Source: an uncultured Porphyromonadaceae bacterium (GTDB taxonomy: Bacteria > Bacteroidota > Bacteroidia > Bacteroidales > Muribaculaceae). Taken from it: 64,000 nt of DNA. The position numbers were made by a program, and so were the translations under genes. The notes beneath the pieces were generated by a model, which ran no database searches, was not told the DNA's origin, and saw only the letters and a program-made list of their open reading frames with translations. This document shows positions 1-8,331 of this stretch, in pieces. The stretch is from positions 15,250 to 79,249 of the forward strand of contig CABPYL010000011.1 in NCBI GenBank assembly GCA_902461565.1, given 5' to 3'. Position 1 is the first letter of the stretch, and the number at the start of each line of letters is the position of its first letter.

Positions 1-3000
1 TACGACCGCTACAGCGATGCCGACAAGTGGATTGTTTGGCCGCGACAGAATTTTATGGACTTCAATCTGCAGAACCTTGTCGAACTGAAGAAGGAACGAA
101 ACCGCGAGAAGCGTAGCCAGGTGGAAGGCGTGGGGTTCGGCACCCTCTACACAGGGCGCGATCCCGACAACGACCGCAACCGCATGGCTGTGCTCGGCAA
201 TCCTTCGCTCAGCGATGTTCGTGTAATCCTTATTGGCGTGCGCAATAATTCCGCCACCACCAAGGCGGGTACTATATGGGTGAACGAACTCAAGGTTACC
301 GACTTCAACGAGGCCGGCGGTTGGGCTGCGAAAGCCAACGCCACCCTTAACATGAGCGATATCGCTACGCTGAATCTTGGCGCACATATCGAGACTGCCG
401 GTTTCGGTAGTGTGGACCAGAGCCTTAATGAACGCCGCCTCGACGACTACGAACAATACAATGTCGCCGTCCAGGCCGACCTTGGCCGCTTCCTGCCCGA
501 AAAAGCCAAACTCCGCGCTCCCATTTATTATTCGTATACCAAGGAGAAAACATCGCCAAAATACAACCCGCTTGACCAGGATGTCCTGCTGAAAGACGCT
601 TTGGACGATTGCGAGACCGATGCGCAGCGCGATTCCGTGAGTGCATATGCGATAGAGCGCAATACGATACAGAATTTCTCCCTTTCCGGCTTCAAGTTCG
701 ATGTACAGAGCAAGAATCCTATGCCGTGGGATCCTGCCAACTTCACCGTAAACTTCTCCTTTACCAAGCAGTCCAAGACCGATCCAACCACCGAGTACGA
801 GTATACCAACGACTACCGAGGTTCGTTCGGCTACAGCTATTCGCCATTCATAAAAGGTTTCAAGCCCTTTGGTAAGCTCAAAGGAAAGAGCAAGAATGTC
901 AAGTTCCTGCGCGAGTGGGAGCTGCAGTGGTTGCCTAACAACATCTCGTTCCTCACAAGCATGAACCGTACCTATTACGAGCAGCAGACCCGTTCCGAAA
1001 CAGATGTAATGTTCCAGCTGCCCGTATCGGTAAGTAAAAACTGGCTGTGGGACCGACAGCTGCAGGTTACATGGAACCTTACCAAGAGCCTTTCGCTGTC
1101 GTTCAGTTCCAATACTTCGGCTCGTATCGAGGAAACCGTGGGTGCCGTAAACCGCAAGCTTTTCCCTGACAAATACCGCGACTGGAAGGACACCGTATGG
1201 TCCAGCATCAAGTCGTTAGGTACCCCGTGGGCCTATAATCAGACATTTACAGGCCAATACAAGGCTCCGTTCAGCAAGATTGCTTTCCTCGATTTCCTAA
1301 CTGGCAACGTGAGCTACAACGCGACATACCGTTGGGACCGCGGCGCCACAATCGACGGCGAAAAACTTGGCAATACCATCGCCAATCAGGCGGCATGGAC
1401 AGCCGACGGCCGTATCAACTTCGAGACATTCTACAATAAAATTCCTATTCTCAAAGAAGTTACCCGACGTTTTGCGAATACGCGCCGTTCCACTGCCGCT
1501 CCCAGGAAAGCAAAGAAATTCGAGCGCACCTATGCTCTTGCGCCTGATACCACCATAACTATCAAGCATAATCTCAACGTGAAGAATGTCAAGGTTTCGG
1601 CCACTACCACAGACGGCAAGCCTTTCGCGGTGAAGACACGCATTGTGGACAACAAGACTGTGGAGGTACTTACACGTGGCGAGCAGAATCTTAAGTTCAC
1701 CGTAACGGAGGTGTTGAAGGATGAAAAGAGCCTTATGCGCAATATCGGCGAGTACGCGCTGCGTTTCGTAACCTCGCCGCGCAATGTTTCCGTGCGCTAC
1801 CGCAACACCCGCTCGCTGTCGTTGCCGCTGTTCAATCCCAACATCGGTGATATCTTCGGCCAGAGCAACGATTATGGTCCGATGGCGCCGGGTCTGGACT
1901 TTGCCTTCGGCTTCACCGACGAAAGCTACATCCGGAAAGCACTGGACCGCGGATGGTTAGAAACAAACGACGGCCAGACTTCTCCGGCATTGTGGTCGCA
2001 TACCAACGAGCTGAACATAGAAACTAATTTCGAATTGTTCAAGGGCTTCAAGGTGCAACTCACCTTCAACCGCACCGACAACCGCAACTCACAGGTGCAG
2101 TTCATGTATGCCGACATGCCTACGACATACTCAGGTTCGTACACAAAGACGCACTGCGCAATCCTTACAGCGTTGCGTTCGTCAAAGGCCGATGACGGAT
2201 ACTTCTCGTCTGCCTTCCAGCAATTCCTGGATAATATTCCCGAAATACGCGACAGGGTAGAGGCGCAGTACAGCAATCTGAACTATCCCGCTACCGGCTT
2301 TATGCGCGACAATCCCAATGCCGGAAACCGCTTTAATCCGGAGGTCGGCACCGTCAGCGAAACATCGTCGGACGTGCTTATTCCTGCCTTTGTGGCCGCG
2401 TATACCAAGCGTAAGGCTGCAAAACAGAACCTGAATCCTTTCCCAAGCTTCGCTTCGGTGTTGCCCAACTGGCGTATCACATACGATGGTCTTGTAAACC
2501 TCGGAAATCTTCGTTCCATCTTCAAGTCCTTCACACTGTCTCACGCATATCAGTGCACCTATTCGGTTGGCTCGTTCTCGTCCTACCTCAACTGGGCGAG
2601 TGCTTCCGGCGATCTCGGTTTCTCCCTCGACGAGCTCTCTGGCAATCCTATACCGTCGTCGCCGTACAATATCTCGTCGGTGGCCATAACCGAGCGTTTT
2701 GCACCGCTTATCGGCGTAAATTTTACGTTGAAAAACGAATTGCAGTTCAACATCGAGTACCGCGACCAGCGCACCCTCACCCTCAATTCCGCCGCAGGTC
2801 AGCTCGTGGAGGCGACATCCAGAGGCATTACTGTCGGCGCTGGCTACAAAATTGTGAATTTCAATACAGTCCTGAAAATGAAGAAGTCGCAGACGGGTGT
2901 GAGCAACGACCTTACTGTAAACGCCGACTTCTCCTTCCAGAACAATCAGGCACTGATACGTCGTATCGAGGGCAATTATACGCAGCCTACGAGCGGTACC

Positions 3001-3165
3001 AATACCCTAACGATGAATTTTACCGCAAGTTATGTTCTGAGCAAGCGTCTCACCCTTTCTGCGTTCTTCGACCATCAGGTGAATACCCCGCTTGTTACCA
3101 CAAGTTCATATCCTACAACCAATTCTTCCTACGGCCTGTCGCTAAACCTTTCGCTGTCGCGGTAG
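1..3165 (+). CDS. sprA: Type IX secretion outer-membrane translocon SprA/Sov, C-terminal part (5' end outside window)
   Basis: The reading frame is open from base 1, so the gene is cut by the window edge; 1,054 residues are visible of a family usually near 2,400. SprA forms the giant outer-membrane beta barrel through which Type IX secretion cargo leaves the periplasm. The visible part has the alternating polar/aromatic pattern of long barrel strands and the recognisable segment ending in TIWVNELKVTDF near residues 95-105. It ends in strand-rich sequence (GLSLNLSLSR). A secreted small protein follows after 34 bases. Family recognition is confident; the missing N-terminal half cannot be judged. 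Confidence 0.9.
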   Translation, partial: YDRYSDADKWIVWPRQNFMDFNLQNLVELKKERNREKRSQVEGVGFGTLYTGRDPDNDRNRMAVLGNPSLSDVRVILIGVRNNSATTKAGTIWVNELKVTDFNEAGGWAAKANATLNMSDIATLNLGAHIETAGFGSVDQSLNERRLDDYEQYNVAVQADLGRFLPEKAKLRAPIYYSYTKEKTSPKYNPLDQDVLLKDALDDCETDAQRDSVSAYAIERNTIQNFSLSGFKFDVQSKNPMPWDPANFTVNFSFTKQSKTDPTTEYEYTNDYRGSFGYSYSPFIKGFKPFGKLKGKSKNVKFLREWELQWLPNNISFLTSMNRTYYEQQTRSETDVMFQLPVSVSKNWLWDRQLQVTWNLTKSLSLSFSSNTSARIEETVGAVNRKLFPDKYRDWKDTVWSSIKSLGTPWAYNQTFTGQYKAPFSKIAFLDFLTGNVSYNATYRWDRGATIDGEKLGNTIANQAAWTADGRINFETFYNKIPILKEVTRRFANTRRSTAAPRKAKKFERTYALAPDTTITIKHNLNVKNVKVSATTTDGKPFAVKTRIVDNKTVEVLTRGEQNLKFTVTEVLKDEKSLMRNIGEYALRFVTSPRNVSVRYRNTRSLSLPLFNPNIGDIFGQSNDYGPMAPGLDFAFGFTDESYIRKALDRGWLETNDGQTSPALWSHTNELNIETNFELFKGFKVQLTFNRTDNRNSQVQFMYADMPTTYSGSYTKTHCAILTALRSSKADDGYFSSAFQQFLDNIPEIRDRVEAQYSNLNYPATGFMRDNPNAGNRFNPEVGTVSETSSDVLIPAFVAAYTKRKAAKQNLNPFPSFASVLPNWRITYDGLVNLGNLRSIFKSFTLSHAYQCTYSVGSFSSYLNWASASGDLGFSLDELSGNPIPSSPYNISSVAITERFAPLIGVNFTLKNELQFNIEYRDQRTLTLNSAAGQLVEATSRGITVGAGYKIVNFNTVLKMKKSQTGVSNDLTVNADFSFQNNQALIRRIEGNYTQPTSGTNTLTMNFTASYVLSKRLTLSAFFDHQVNTPLVTTSSYPTTNSSYGLSLNLSLSR

Positions 3166-3199
3166 TCGTAATATTCAGGAACCATTTAAAATCAATAAT

Positions 3200-3952
3200 A
3201 TGAAAAAAATCTTTACTCTCGCGTTACTTGCCGGCGGAGTTATGACGGCAAGCGCACAGTTTATCGCCACAACACCCGGTACAGTTCTTACGTATGAATG
3301 TACAGCCAAGACCGATGATGGAGACAAGACGTTCGAAGAGGTGAGCACACTCAAAGATGCAGTAAAAGCCGACGATGGCGTTGTTACATACACTTTCGAG
3401 GATGTAGCTCCTACTCCGGGAACACTTGTAGGTAAAACCACAACGTATTCCTATTACACTTTTAATCCTGCCGACAATACCACTGTGGTATTGCTCTCCG
3501 GAGAGGAACAGACTAAAGCCGAGTTTGTGGAGATGGTGAAGCAGCAAGCTGCAGCCGAAGGCACAGTCCTGTCTGATTCGCAGATCGACGAAATTGAAAA
3601 ATCCATCAAGGTTAAAGGCGAACTTAAACTGTCGCTCAACCCTGCCACGCCTGCCGGTACCAAAGCCAAAAACCAGAGTGTACGCCTTCACCTTGGTCCC
3701 ACGGTTATCACCACCAACTTGTGGGAGAACGTTGTAGTCGGTAATGAAAGCGTTACCGTACCCGCCGGAACATTCGATTGCCTTAAGGTTACTTTTCTGC
3801 AGCGCCAGTCGGCCGGTGGTGAAGTAAGCAAAAGCTATTATACCCAGTGGTACGCCGAAGGTATCGGCGCCGTCCGCACCGAAATTAGCGAGAAGAAAGG
3901 CGGAGACCCTATGATTAGCATTGTTCTCAAATCGGTGGAGAAACCTGAATAA
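3200..3952 (+). CDS. Secreted TapB/DUF3108-like protein
   Basis: A 250-residue protein with a clear signal peptide (MKKIFTLALLAGG...ASAQ), so it is periplasmic or exported. The mature part is beta-rich, with a VPAGTFDCLKVTF segment near residue 190 and YYTQWYAEGIGAVRTE near 214. This pattern is known from the DUF3108-like / TapB family, whose members carry a lipocalin-like or beta-barrel fold. No catalytic residues are evident. It follows sprA by 34 bases on the same strand and may be cotranscribed. The function is unknown; family assignment is moderate. Confidence 0.7.
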   Translation: MKKIFTLALLAGGVMTASAQFIATTPGTVLTYECTAKTDDGDKTFEEVSTLKDAVKADDGVVTYTFEDVAPTPGTLVGKTTTYSYYTFNPADNTTVVLLSGEEQTKAEFVEMVKQQAAAEGTVLSDSQIDEIEKSIKVKGELKLSLNPATPAGTKAKNQSVRLHLGPTVITTNLWENVVVGNESVTVPAGTFDCLKVTFLQRQSAGGEVSKSYYTQWYAEGIGAVRTEISEKKGGDPMISIVLKSVEKPE

Positions 3953-4042
3953 TTTATATAGGCAGAAGGTATATTGGGACGCTTAACTTGTAAAGATTTG
4001 TTAAAAAATTACTAAAAAGCGTCCTGTTTTAGAAAAAATACG

Positions 4043-4050
4043 TACCTTTG
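4043..4050 (+). promoter_or_regulatory. Promoter -7 element of the SRP RNA
   Basis: TACCTTTG fits the Bacteroidetes -7 consensus TAnnTTTG and lies six bases before the predicted 5' end of the SRP RNA. No good -33 TTTG is found 19-21 bases upstream. Confidence 0.65.
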
Positions 4051-4055
4051 CAGTC

Positions 4056-4152
4056 GGGTAAGTCCTACACGACCAGCTCCCTGAAAACTCCCCCAGATCT
4101 TGACCGAAGCAAGGGTATCAGGTTGTAGCGGTGCGATGTAGTAAGCTTACCC
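4056..4152 (+). ncRNA. ffs: Signal recognition particle RNA (4.5S, small bacterial type)
   Basis: The terminal helix is perfect: GGGTAAG at 4056-4062 pairs with CTTACCC at 4146-4152. The distal part carries the typical CCCCAG...GAAGCAAGGG internal-loop signature of the SRP Ffh-binding site at 4091-4115. The length, about 97 bases, suits the small bacterial class. A -7 promoter element lies just upstream and a T-run follows directly. With Ffh this RNA targets membrane and secreted proteins to the Sec translocon. The apical loop reads CTTG rather than the usual GGAA type; see findings. Confidence 0.88.
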
Positions 4153-4158
4153 TTTTTT
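4146..4158 (+). terminator. Terminator of the SRP RNA
   Basis: The 3' arm of the SRP terminal helix is followed at once by six T (4153-4158), so the RNA's own closing helix acts as the intrinsic terminator. It also separates the RNA from the convergent lrgB gene. Confidence 0.65.
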
Positions 4159-4172
4159 CGTGCCCGTACGGA

Positions 4173-4877
4173 TTATATGGGGTAGCCCATGAGCTTGAGA
4201 ATGAGCGGTGCTAACAGAGTAGTGAGTATTCCGTTAAGGGTCAGACCGAGCGACGAGAACGCTCCGTAACGGTCGCTGCGTTCCATTGCGGCGGAGGTGC
4301 CTACGGCGTGTGCGGCTGTGCCGATGGACAGGCCTGTAGCCATAGGACTTTTTACATGCCCGAGTTTCACAATCTTGAAGCCCGTCATGCCTCCGAAAAT
4401 GCCTGTGGAGACAACCACAGCGGCAGTGAGCGGAGGTATTCCGCCGATACTTTGCGAGATTTCCATAGCTATAGGCGTTGTTACTGCCTTAGGCGCCAGC
4501 GACATAACCACCTCGCGCGATGCTCCGAAAAGTTCGGCGAAAAACACTACGGAAACCACGCCGGCGACGCATCCGCACATTTCGGCGGTGAGCAGGGGCA
4601 GCATCTGTTTCTTTATTGTTTCAAGCTGTTTATACAGCGGAACGCCCAAAGCGACCACTGCCGGTTTCAGCCACATGTCTATGTATATGCCTGCCTGCTG
4701 ATATGTTTCGAAACGTATGTCCATGCACAGCAAAAGACATATCATCACTATGATGGAAACTAAAATCGGATTCAGCAGACGCATGCCGGTGCGACGCTGA
4801 AGATATTGTGCTCCAAGATAGCTCGCGAATGTAAGGGCTATCAGAAAAATTTTATCGGTTAAGAAGTCCATCAGCAT
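4173..4877 (-). CDS. lrgB: LrgB/CidB-family membrane protein
   Basis: A 234-residue, strongly hydrophobic protein with about six to seven membrane segments. The run LAPKAVTTPIAMEISQSIGG in the middle is a hallmark of the LrgB/YohK/CidB family. Characterised members work with an LrgA-type partner in holin/antiholin-like control of murein hydrolase export, or in pyruvate or glycolate transport; which applies here is not shown. It overlaps the upstream lrgA-like gene by seven bases and so is translationally coupled. Immediately downstream lies the convergent SRP RNA. Confidence 0.9.
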   Translation of the reverse strand: MLMDFLTDKIFLIALTFASYLGAQYLQRRTGMRLLNPILVSIIVMICLLLCMDIRFETYQQAGIYIDMWLKPAVVALGVPLYKQLETIKKQMLPLLTAEMCGCVAGVVSVVFFAELFGASREVVMSLAPKAVTTPIAMEISQSIGGIPPLTAAVVVSTGIFGGMTGFKIVKLGHVKSPMATGLSIGTAAHAVGTSAAMERSDRYGAFSSLGLTLNGILTTLLAPLILKLMGYPI

Positions 4878-5239
4878 GCCCTCCTGCGTTTAAGGTTCAT
4901 AAGCCTGTTATGGCGCGCCCACTGGTGTACGCGTCCCGTAACAATGATTATCACCGCCGTACTGAGCACCGAGGCGGCGACGATAGGAAGCCATTCGCGG
5001 CTGAGTATGCCCAGACAGTTCATTATTCCAATGCCGGCGGGAACAAAGAAAAAGCCGAGGTTGTGGACAAGAAAATCAGCCACACGCTCGACATAGCGAA
5101 GTTTTACAATTCCGGCTTTGAGAGCCGCCGCAAGAGCGACCATACCGATTACGCTCGATGGCAGCGGCACGCCAGTGAGCCATACGATGAACTCGCCGAG
5201 GGCGAGGAAGGCGAACAATACGCCACACTGAATCAACAT
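4871..5239 (-). CDS. lrgA: LrgA/CidA-family membrane protein
   Basis: A 122-residue protein with four predicted membrane helices and the family segment PLPSSVIGMVALAAALKAG near residues 26-44. It is the usual partner of LrgB and sits first in a two-gene operon, overlapping it by seven bases. A TAACTTTG -7 element lies about 29-36 bases upstream. Known homologues modulate autolysis or move small organic acids. The neighbouring upstream operon is pta-ackA, which makes a link to overflow metabolism tempting, but that is inference only. Confidence 0.88.
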   Translation of the reverse strand: MLIQCGVLFAFLALGEFIVWLTGVPLPSSVIGMVALAAALKAGIVKLRYVERVADFLVHNLGFFFVPAGIGIMNCLGILSREWLPIVAASVLSTAVIIIVTGRVHQWARHNRLMNLKRRRAC

Positions 5240-5267
5240 AAAATTGTACCTTATTAGAAAATCGCCG

Positions 5268-5275
5268 CAAAGTTA
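5268..5275 (-). promoter_or_regulatory. Promoter -7 element for lrgAB
   Basis: On the minus strand the sequence reads TAACTTTG, a full match to TAnnTTTG, placed 29 bases before the lrgA ATG and downstream of the ackA terminator. Confidence 0.6.
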
Positions 5276-5306
5276 CAGCTTTTTTCCGTAGGGTGTATAA
5301 GTATAT

Positions 5307-5335
5307 ATAAAAAATGGCCGCGGAAAGCGGCCATT
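5307..5335 (-). terminator. Intrinsic terminator of pta-ackA
   Basis: A nine-base-pair stem (AATGGCCGC at 5313-5321 with GCGGCCATT at 5327-5335) with a five-base loop is followed on the minus strand by a run of T. It lies 22 bases beyond the ackA stop. Confidence 0.8.
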
Positions 5336-5357
5336 CGTATCTGTAGGTAAAAGATGC

Positions 5358-6560
5358 TTATTTTGCCAGAGCGGCGGTATCGCGGGCGATGGTGAGTTCC
5401 TCGTCGGTGGGTATTACACATACCTTTACGCGCGATGCTGCGGAGGAGATGACAGTTTCGGTGCCGCGGGTGCGTGCGTTCATATCCTTGTCGATTTCCA
5501 CGCCCATGAAGCCGAGTGTGCTGCATACATCGGCACGCAGGCCTGCCTGGTTTTCGCCGACACCGCCGGTGAAAACGATGATGTCTACACCGTCCATTTC
5601 GGCAGCGTAGGCGCCAATATATTTGGTGATGCGCAGCATGTACATGTCGAGGGCGAGGCGTGCGCGTTCGTTGCCTTCTGCGATGGCTGCCTCGATTTCG
5701 CGCATATCGTTGCTTACGCCACTCACACCAAGCACACCGCTTTCCTTGTTGATTATGTTCTGCAACTGGTCGGCGGTGAGGTTATGCTTGTTCATGAGGA
5801 ATGTCAGTGCTCCGGGATCTACGTCGCCCACGCGTGTTCCCATCATCAGACCTTCCACCGGGGTGAGGCCCATAGAAGTGTCCACGCATTTGCCACCGAC
5901 GATAGCGGCCATTGAGGCGCCGTTACCGATATGGCAGGTGATTATGCGCTGTTTGGTAATGTCCACACCGAGGAATTCGCACACGCGGGCGCTTACGTAG
6001 CGGTGGCTCGTGCCGTGGAATCCGTAGCGGCGTACGCCGTCTTCCTTATATAATTTGTAGGGCAGGGCATACATATATGCCTTTGCGGGCATTGTCTGGT
6101 GGAACGCGGTATCGAATACTGCAACCTGAGGAACATCGGGCATAAGGGCCGTAATGGCGTCGATACCGGTCATATTGGCGGGATTGTGGAGGGGAGCGAT
6201 ATCGTAGCACTCGCGGATTTTAGCTTTTACAGCGTCGTCGATTAGAACACTCTCGCTGAATTTTTCGCCGCCATGCACAACGCGGTGGCCGACAGCGTCG
6301 ATTTCGTTGTAGCTCGAAATGCAGCCGTCAACGGGGTCGGTGAGTTTGTTAAGAATAGCTTTTACGGCTTGCTGATGATCGATAAGTCCAAGTTCGTCGG
6401 TAGCTTTGGAGCCATCGGCTTTCTTGAATTTGAGGAAACCGCCGGGAAGGCCGATTTTTTCAACACCGCCTTCGGCAAGTGTATTACTTTCTTTGCCTTC
6501 GAGGTCGATAAGTTTATATTTTACCGAGCTGCTGCCCGAATTGAGAACGAGTATTTTCAT
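5358..6560 (-). CDS. ackA: Acetate kinase
   Basis: A 400-residue acetate kinase, the normal length, converting acetyl phosphate and ADP to acetate and ATP in the cytoplasm. The start chosen is the ATG giving MKILVLNSGSSSVKYKL, the canonical N-terminus; an upstream in-frame ATG would add eight unlikely residues. Other signatures are FDTAFHQTMP, the phosphate-binding HIGNGAS and FTGGVGEN near the C-terminus. It follows pta by four bases and is followed by a strong intrinsic terminator, so the two form one acetogenic operon giving substrate-level ATP in fermentation. Confidence 0.97.
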   Translation of the reverse strand: MKILVLNSGSSSVKYKLIDLEGKESNTLAEGGVEKIGLPGGFLKFKKADGSKATDELGLIDHQQAVKAILNKLTDPVDGCISSYNEIDAVGHRVVHGGEKFSESVLIDDAVKAKIRECYDIAPLHNPANMTGIDAITALMPDVPQVAVFDTAFHQTMPAKAYMYALPYKLYKEDGVRRYGFHGTSHRYVSARVCEFLGVDITKQRIITCHIGNGASMAAIVGGKCVDTSMGLTPVEGLMMGTRVGDVDPGALTFLMNKHNLTADQLQNIINKESGVLGVSGVSNDMREIEAAIAEGNERARLALDMYMLRITKYIGAYAAEMDGVDIIVFTGGVGENQAGLRADVCSTLGFMGVEIDKDMNARTRGTETVISSAASRVKVCVIPTDEELTIARDTAALAK

Positions 6561-6564
6561 GTTT

Positions 6565-7578
6565 TCAGAGGTTTTTAATGCCAATTGCCTGGTTGCAGGT
6601 AATGATTATTGTTTTGTAAATGTCTTCGGGGAAGCATCCGCGCGATAGGTCGTTGACGGGCGCTGCGAGGCCCTGGAGAATAGGTCCTGCTGCCTGTACG
6701 TTGCCGAGGCGCTGAACAAGTTTATATGCGATGTTTCCTACGGAAAGATTGGGGAACACCAGCACGTTGGCGCGACCGCTCAGCGAGCTGTTGGGCGCTT
6801 TCTGGTTGGCTACGGTTGGAACGATGGCTGCATCGGCCTGCAGTTCACCGTCGAGAACGAGGTCGGGTTCCATTTCATGGGCAATCTCGCAGGCTTTAAT
6901 TACCTTGTCCACATCGGGACTCGACGCCGAGCCTTTTGTGGAGAAGGACAGCATTGCTACGCGTGGTTCTATGCCGGCGATGTCGCGTGCGGTGCGCGCG
7001 GCGCTGATTGCTATCTGTGCCAGCTCGGGAGCGGTGGGATCGGGAACAACGGCGCAGTCTGCGAAAATCAGGATATCGTTGGTGCCGAATTTGGAACCTT
7101 TGGGCAGAAGCATAAGGAATGCGCCGGAAACAACGCTGATGCCAGGCAGAGTCTTAATAATCTGGAAGGCGGGGCGCAGGACGTTGCCTGTAGTGTTGAG
7201 CGCGCCGGCAACCTGACCGTCGGCGTCGCCGGATTTCACCATAAGGCAGCCCAGGTAAAGCGGGTTGGCTGCTGTCATGCGAGCTTCTTCCATCGTCATG
7301 CCTTTCTTCTTGCGCAGTTCGAACAGCAAGGGAGCATACTTGTCGATTACCTCTTCGCTGGCGGAGTCTACGATGTTTGCTTTCTCAATATTGTTGAGCT
7401 TAAGTTCGCGGGCCATAGCCATTATCTCGTCGGGGTTGCCTATCAGCGTAATTTCTGCCAGGCCGTCGCCTATAATACGGTCGGCGGCTGTAAGTGTGCG
7501 TGTTTCAAGGCCTTCGGGCAGCACAATCCTCTGCGGATGTTTGCGGGCCTTTTCTATCAATTGTTCAAACAATTCCAT
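6565..7578 (-). CDS. pta: Phosphate acetyltransferase
   Basis: A 337-residue single-domain phosphotransacetylase that makes acetyl phosphate from acetyl-CoA and phosphate. The start at MELFEQLIEKARKHPQRIVL matches the family; the longer open frame begins in the promoter region. Signatures include LPEGLETRT, ANPLYLGCLMVKSGDADG and PNLSVGNIAYKLVQRL. It lacks the extra N-terminal domains of the long enteric Pta. It is first in the pta-ackA operon, with TAATTTTG as the likely -7 element 27-34 bases upstream. Confidence 0.97.
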   Translation of the reverse strand: MELFEQLIEKARKHPQRIVLPEGLETRTLTAADRIIGDGLAEITLIGNPDEIMAMARELKLNNIEKANIVDSASEEVIDKYAPLLFELRKKKGMTMEEARMTAANPLYLGCLMVKSGDADGQVAGALNTTGNVLRPAFQIIKTLPGISVVSGAFLMLLPKGSKFGTNDILIFADCAVVPDPTAPELAQIAISAARTARDIAGIEPRVAMLSFSTKGSASSPDVDKVIKACEIAHEMEPDLVLDGELQADAAIVPTVANQKAPNSSLSGRANVLVFPNLSVGNIAYKLVQRLGNVQAAGPILQGLAAPVNDLSRGCFPEDIYKTIIITCNQAIGIKNL

Positions 7579-7604
7579 AGTGTACCGTTTTTGGTTATTT
7601 TGTG

Positions 7605-7612
7605 CAAAATTA
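7605..7612 (-). promoter_or_regulatory. Promoter -7 element for pta-ackA
   Basis: Minus-strand TAATTTTG fits TAnnTTTG and lies 27 bases before the pta start. No clear -33 element is seen. Confidence 0.55.
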
Positions 7613-7785
7613 AGCAAAAAAAGGCATTAATTATCCTGTACTTCAAAAAACATTTGAATCTGTAACGATTGTTTTTTATCGTATGCGTGTAATAATTATA
7701 TCCTATTGCGGTGAACAATGTCGTACGACGGTATGTTTGAAATGAAAAGCATCAAAGCATGTTCAACTGTTAATTGAAGAAAATT

Positions 7786-7944
7786 ATGTCTCATTCATCC
7801 ACGAAACGCCGCAACCGAGCATCTGTATGGGTTGCAATAGGTGCCATATTCCTTATCATACTGTTGATTATCTGGCTTACGTTTGCCGACCTTACCGGCG
7901 ATACCGACGTCGCAGCCTTTATTGCGCCCTACATTGTTAAATAA
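7786..7944 (+). CDS. Small single-pass membrane protein (52 aa)
   Basis: A 52-codon frame begins ATG TCT CAT TCA and ends TAA. The product has a basic N-terminus (STKRRNR), one strong membrane helix (about residues 14-33, VWVAIGAIFLIILLIIWLTF) and a short tail outside. It lies eight bases before the GlsB-like gene on the same strand, the spacing of an operon. No family is recognised. The hydrophobicity pattern and positive-inside N-terminus argue for a real protein, but its size leaves doubt. Confidence 0.6.
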   Translation: MSHSSTKRRNRASVWVAIGAIFLIILLIIWLTFADLTGDTDVAAFIAPYIVK

Positions 7945-7952
7945 TTAGACAT

Positions 7953-8252
7953 ATGGACGATTTTCTGATTGTAACGCCCGAAAAAACCGGTCTGCTGATG
8001 TGGATTGTGTGGGGTCTTATAGGCGTTGCGGGAGCGCTTTTGACGCAACGTATAACTCAGTTCCGCCAGATGCTTGCCTTCAATATAGTGTTAGGTATAG
8101 CGGGCGGTATACTGGGCGGTTTCCTGTCCATCCAGGTTATTGGCGACACGCCGATGATGCTTGTGATTGTCTCGGTACTCGGTGCAATTTTCGGAGCCGG
8201 TATAATCTTATGGATTGCCGCCGCGCTTACCTCCCATTTTTCGAAAAGATAA
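7953..8252 (+). CDS. GlsB/YeaQ/YmgE-family membrane protein
   Basis: A 99-residue protein with three membrane helices and the glycine-rich core of the transglycosylase-associated family (IVLGIAGGILGGFL and VLGAIFGAGIILW). Members are small inner-membrane proteins often induced by envelope or general stress; no enzymatic activity is established. It directly follows a 52-residue membrane protein, probably in one transcript, and is followed by a GC-rich hairpin terminator. Confidence 0.85.
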   Translation: MDDFLIVTPEKTGLLMWIVWGLIGVAGALLTQRITQFRQMLAFNIVLGIAGGILGGFLSIQVIGDTPMMLVIVSVLGAIFGAGIILWIAAALTSHFSKR

Positions 8253-8275
8253 TTGTGATTGAAGCCATATATACA

Positions 8276-8305
8276 CCGGCGGGGGCTCACGAGAACCTCC
8301 GCCGG
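8276..8305. terminator. Hairpin terminator between convergent genes
   Basis: CCGGCGGGGG at 8276-8285 pairs with CCTCCGCCGG at 8296-8305 around a ten-base loop. It lies 23 bases after the GlsB-like gene and 27 bases beyond the stop of the convergent DUF2807 gene. No long T-run follows on either strand. Confidence 0.6.
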
Positions 8306-8331
8306 CATTGCTTTGTATAGTAAACGTCTCT

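Noticed and set aside
2553..3203. Plus-strand open frame of 216 codons inside sprA
   Set aside because: Out of frame with a convincing SprA barrel sequence; its translation is Arg/Cys/His-rich and looks like a shadow.
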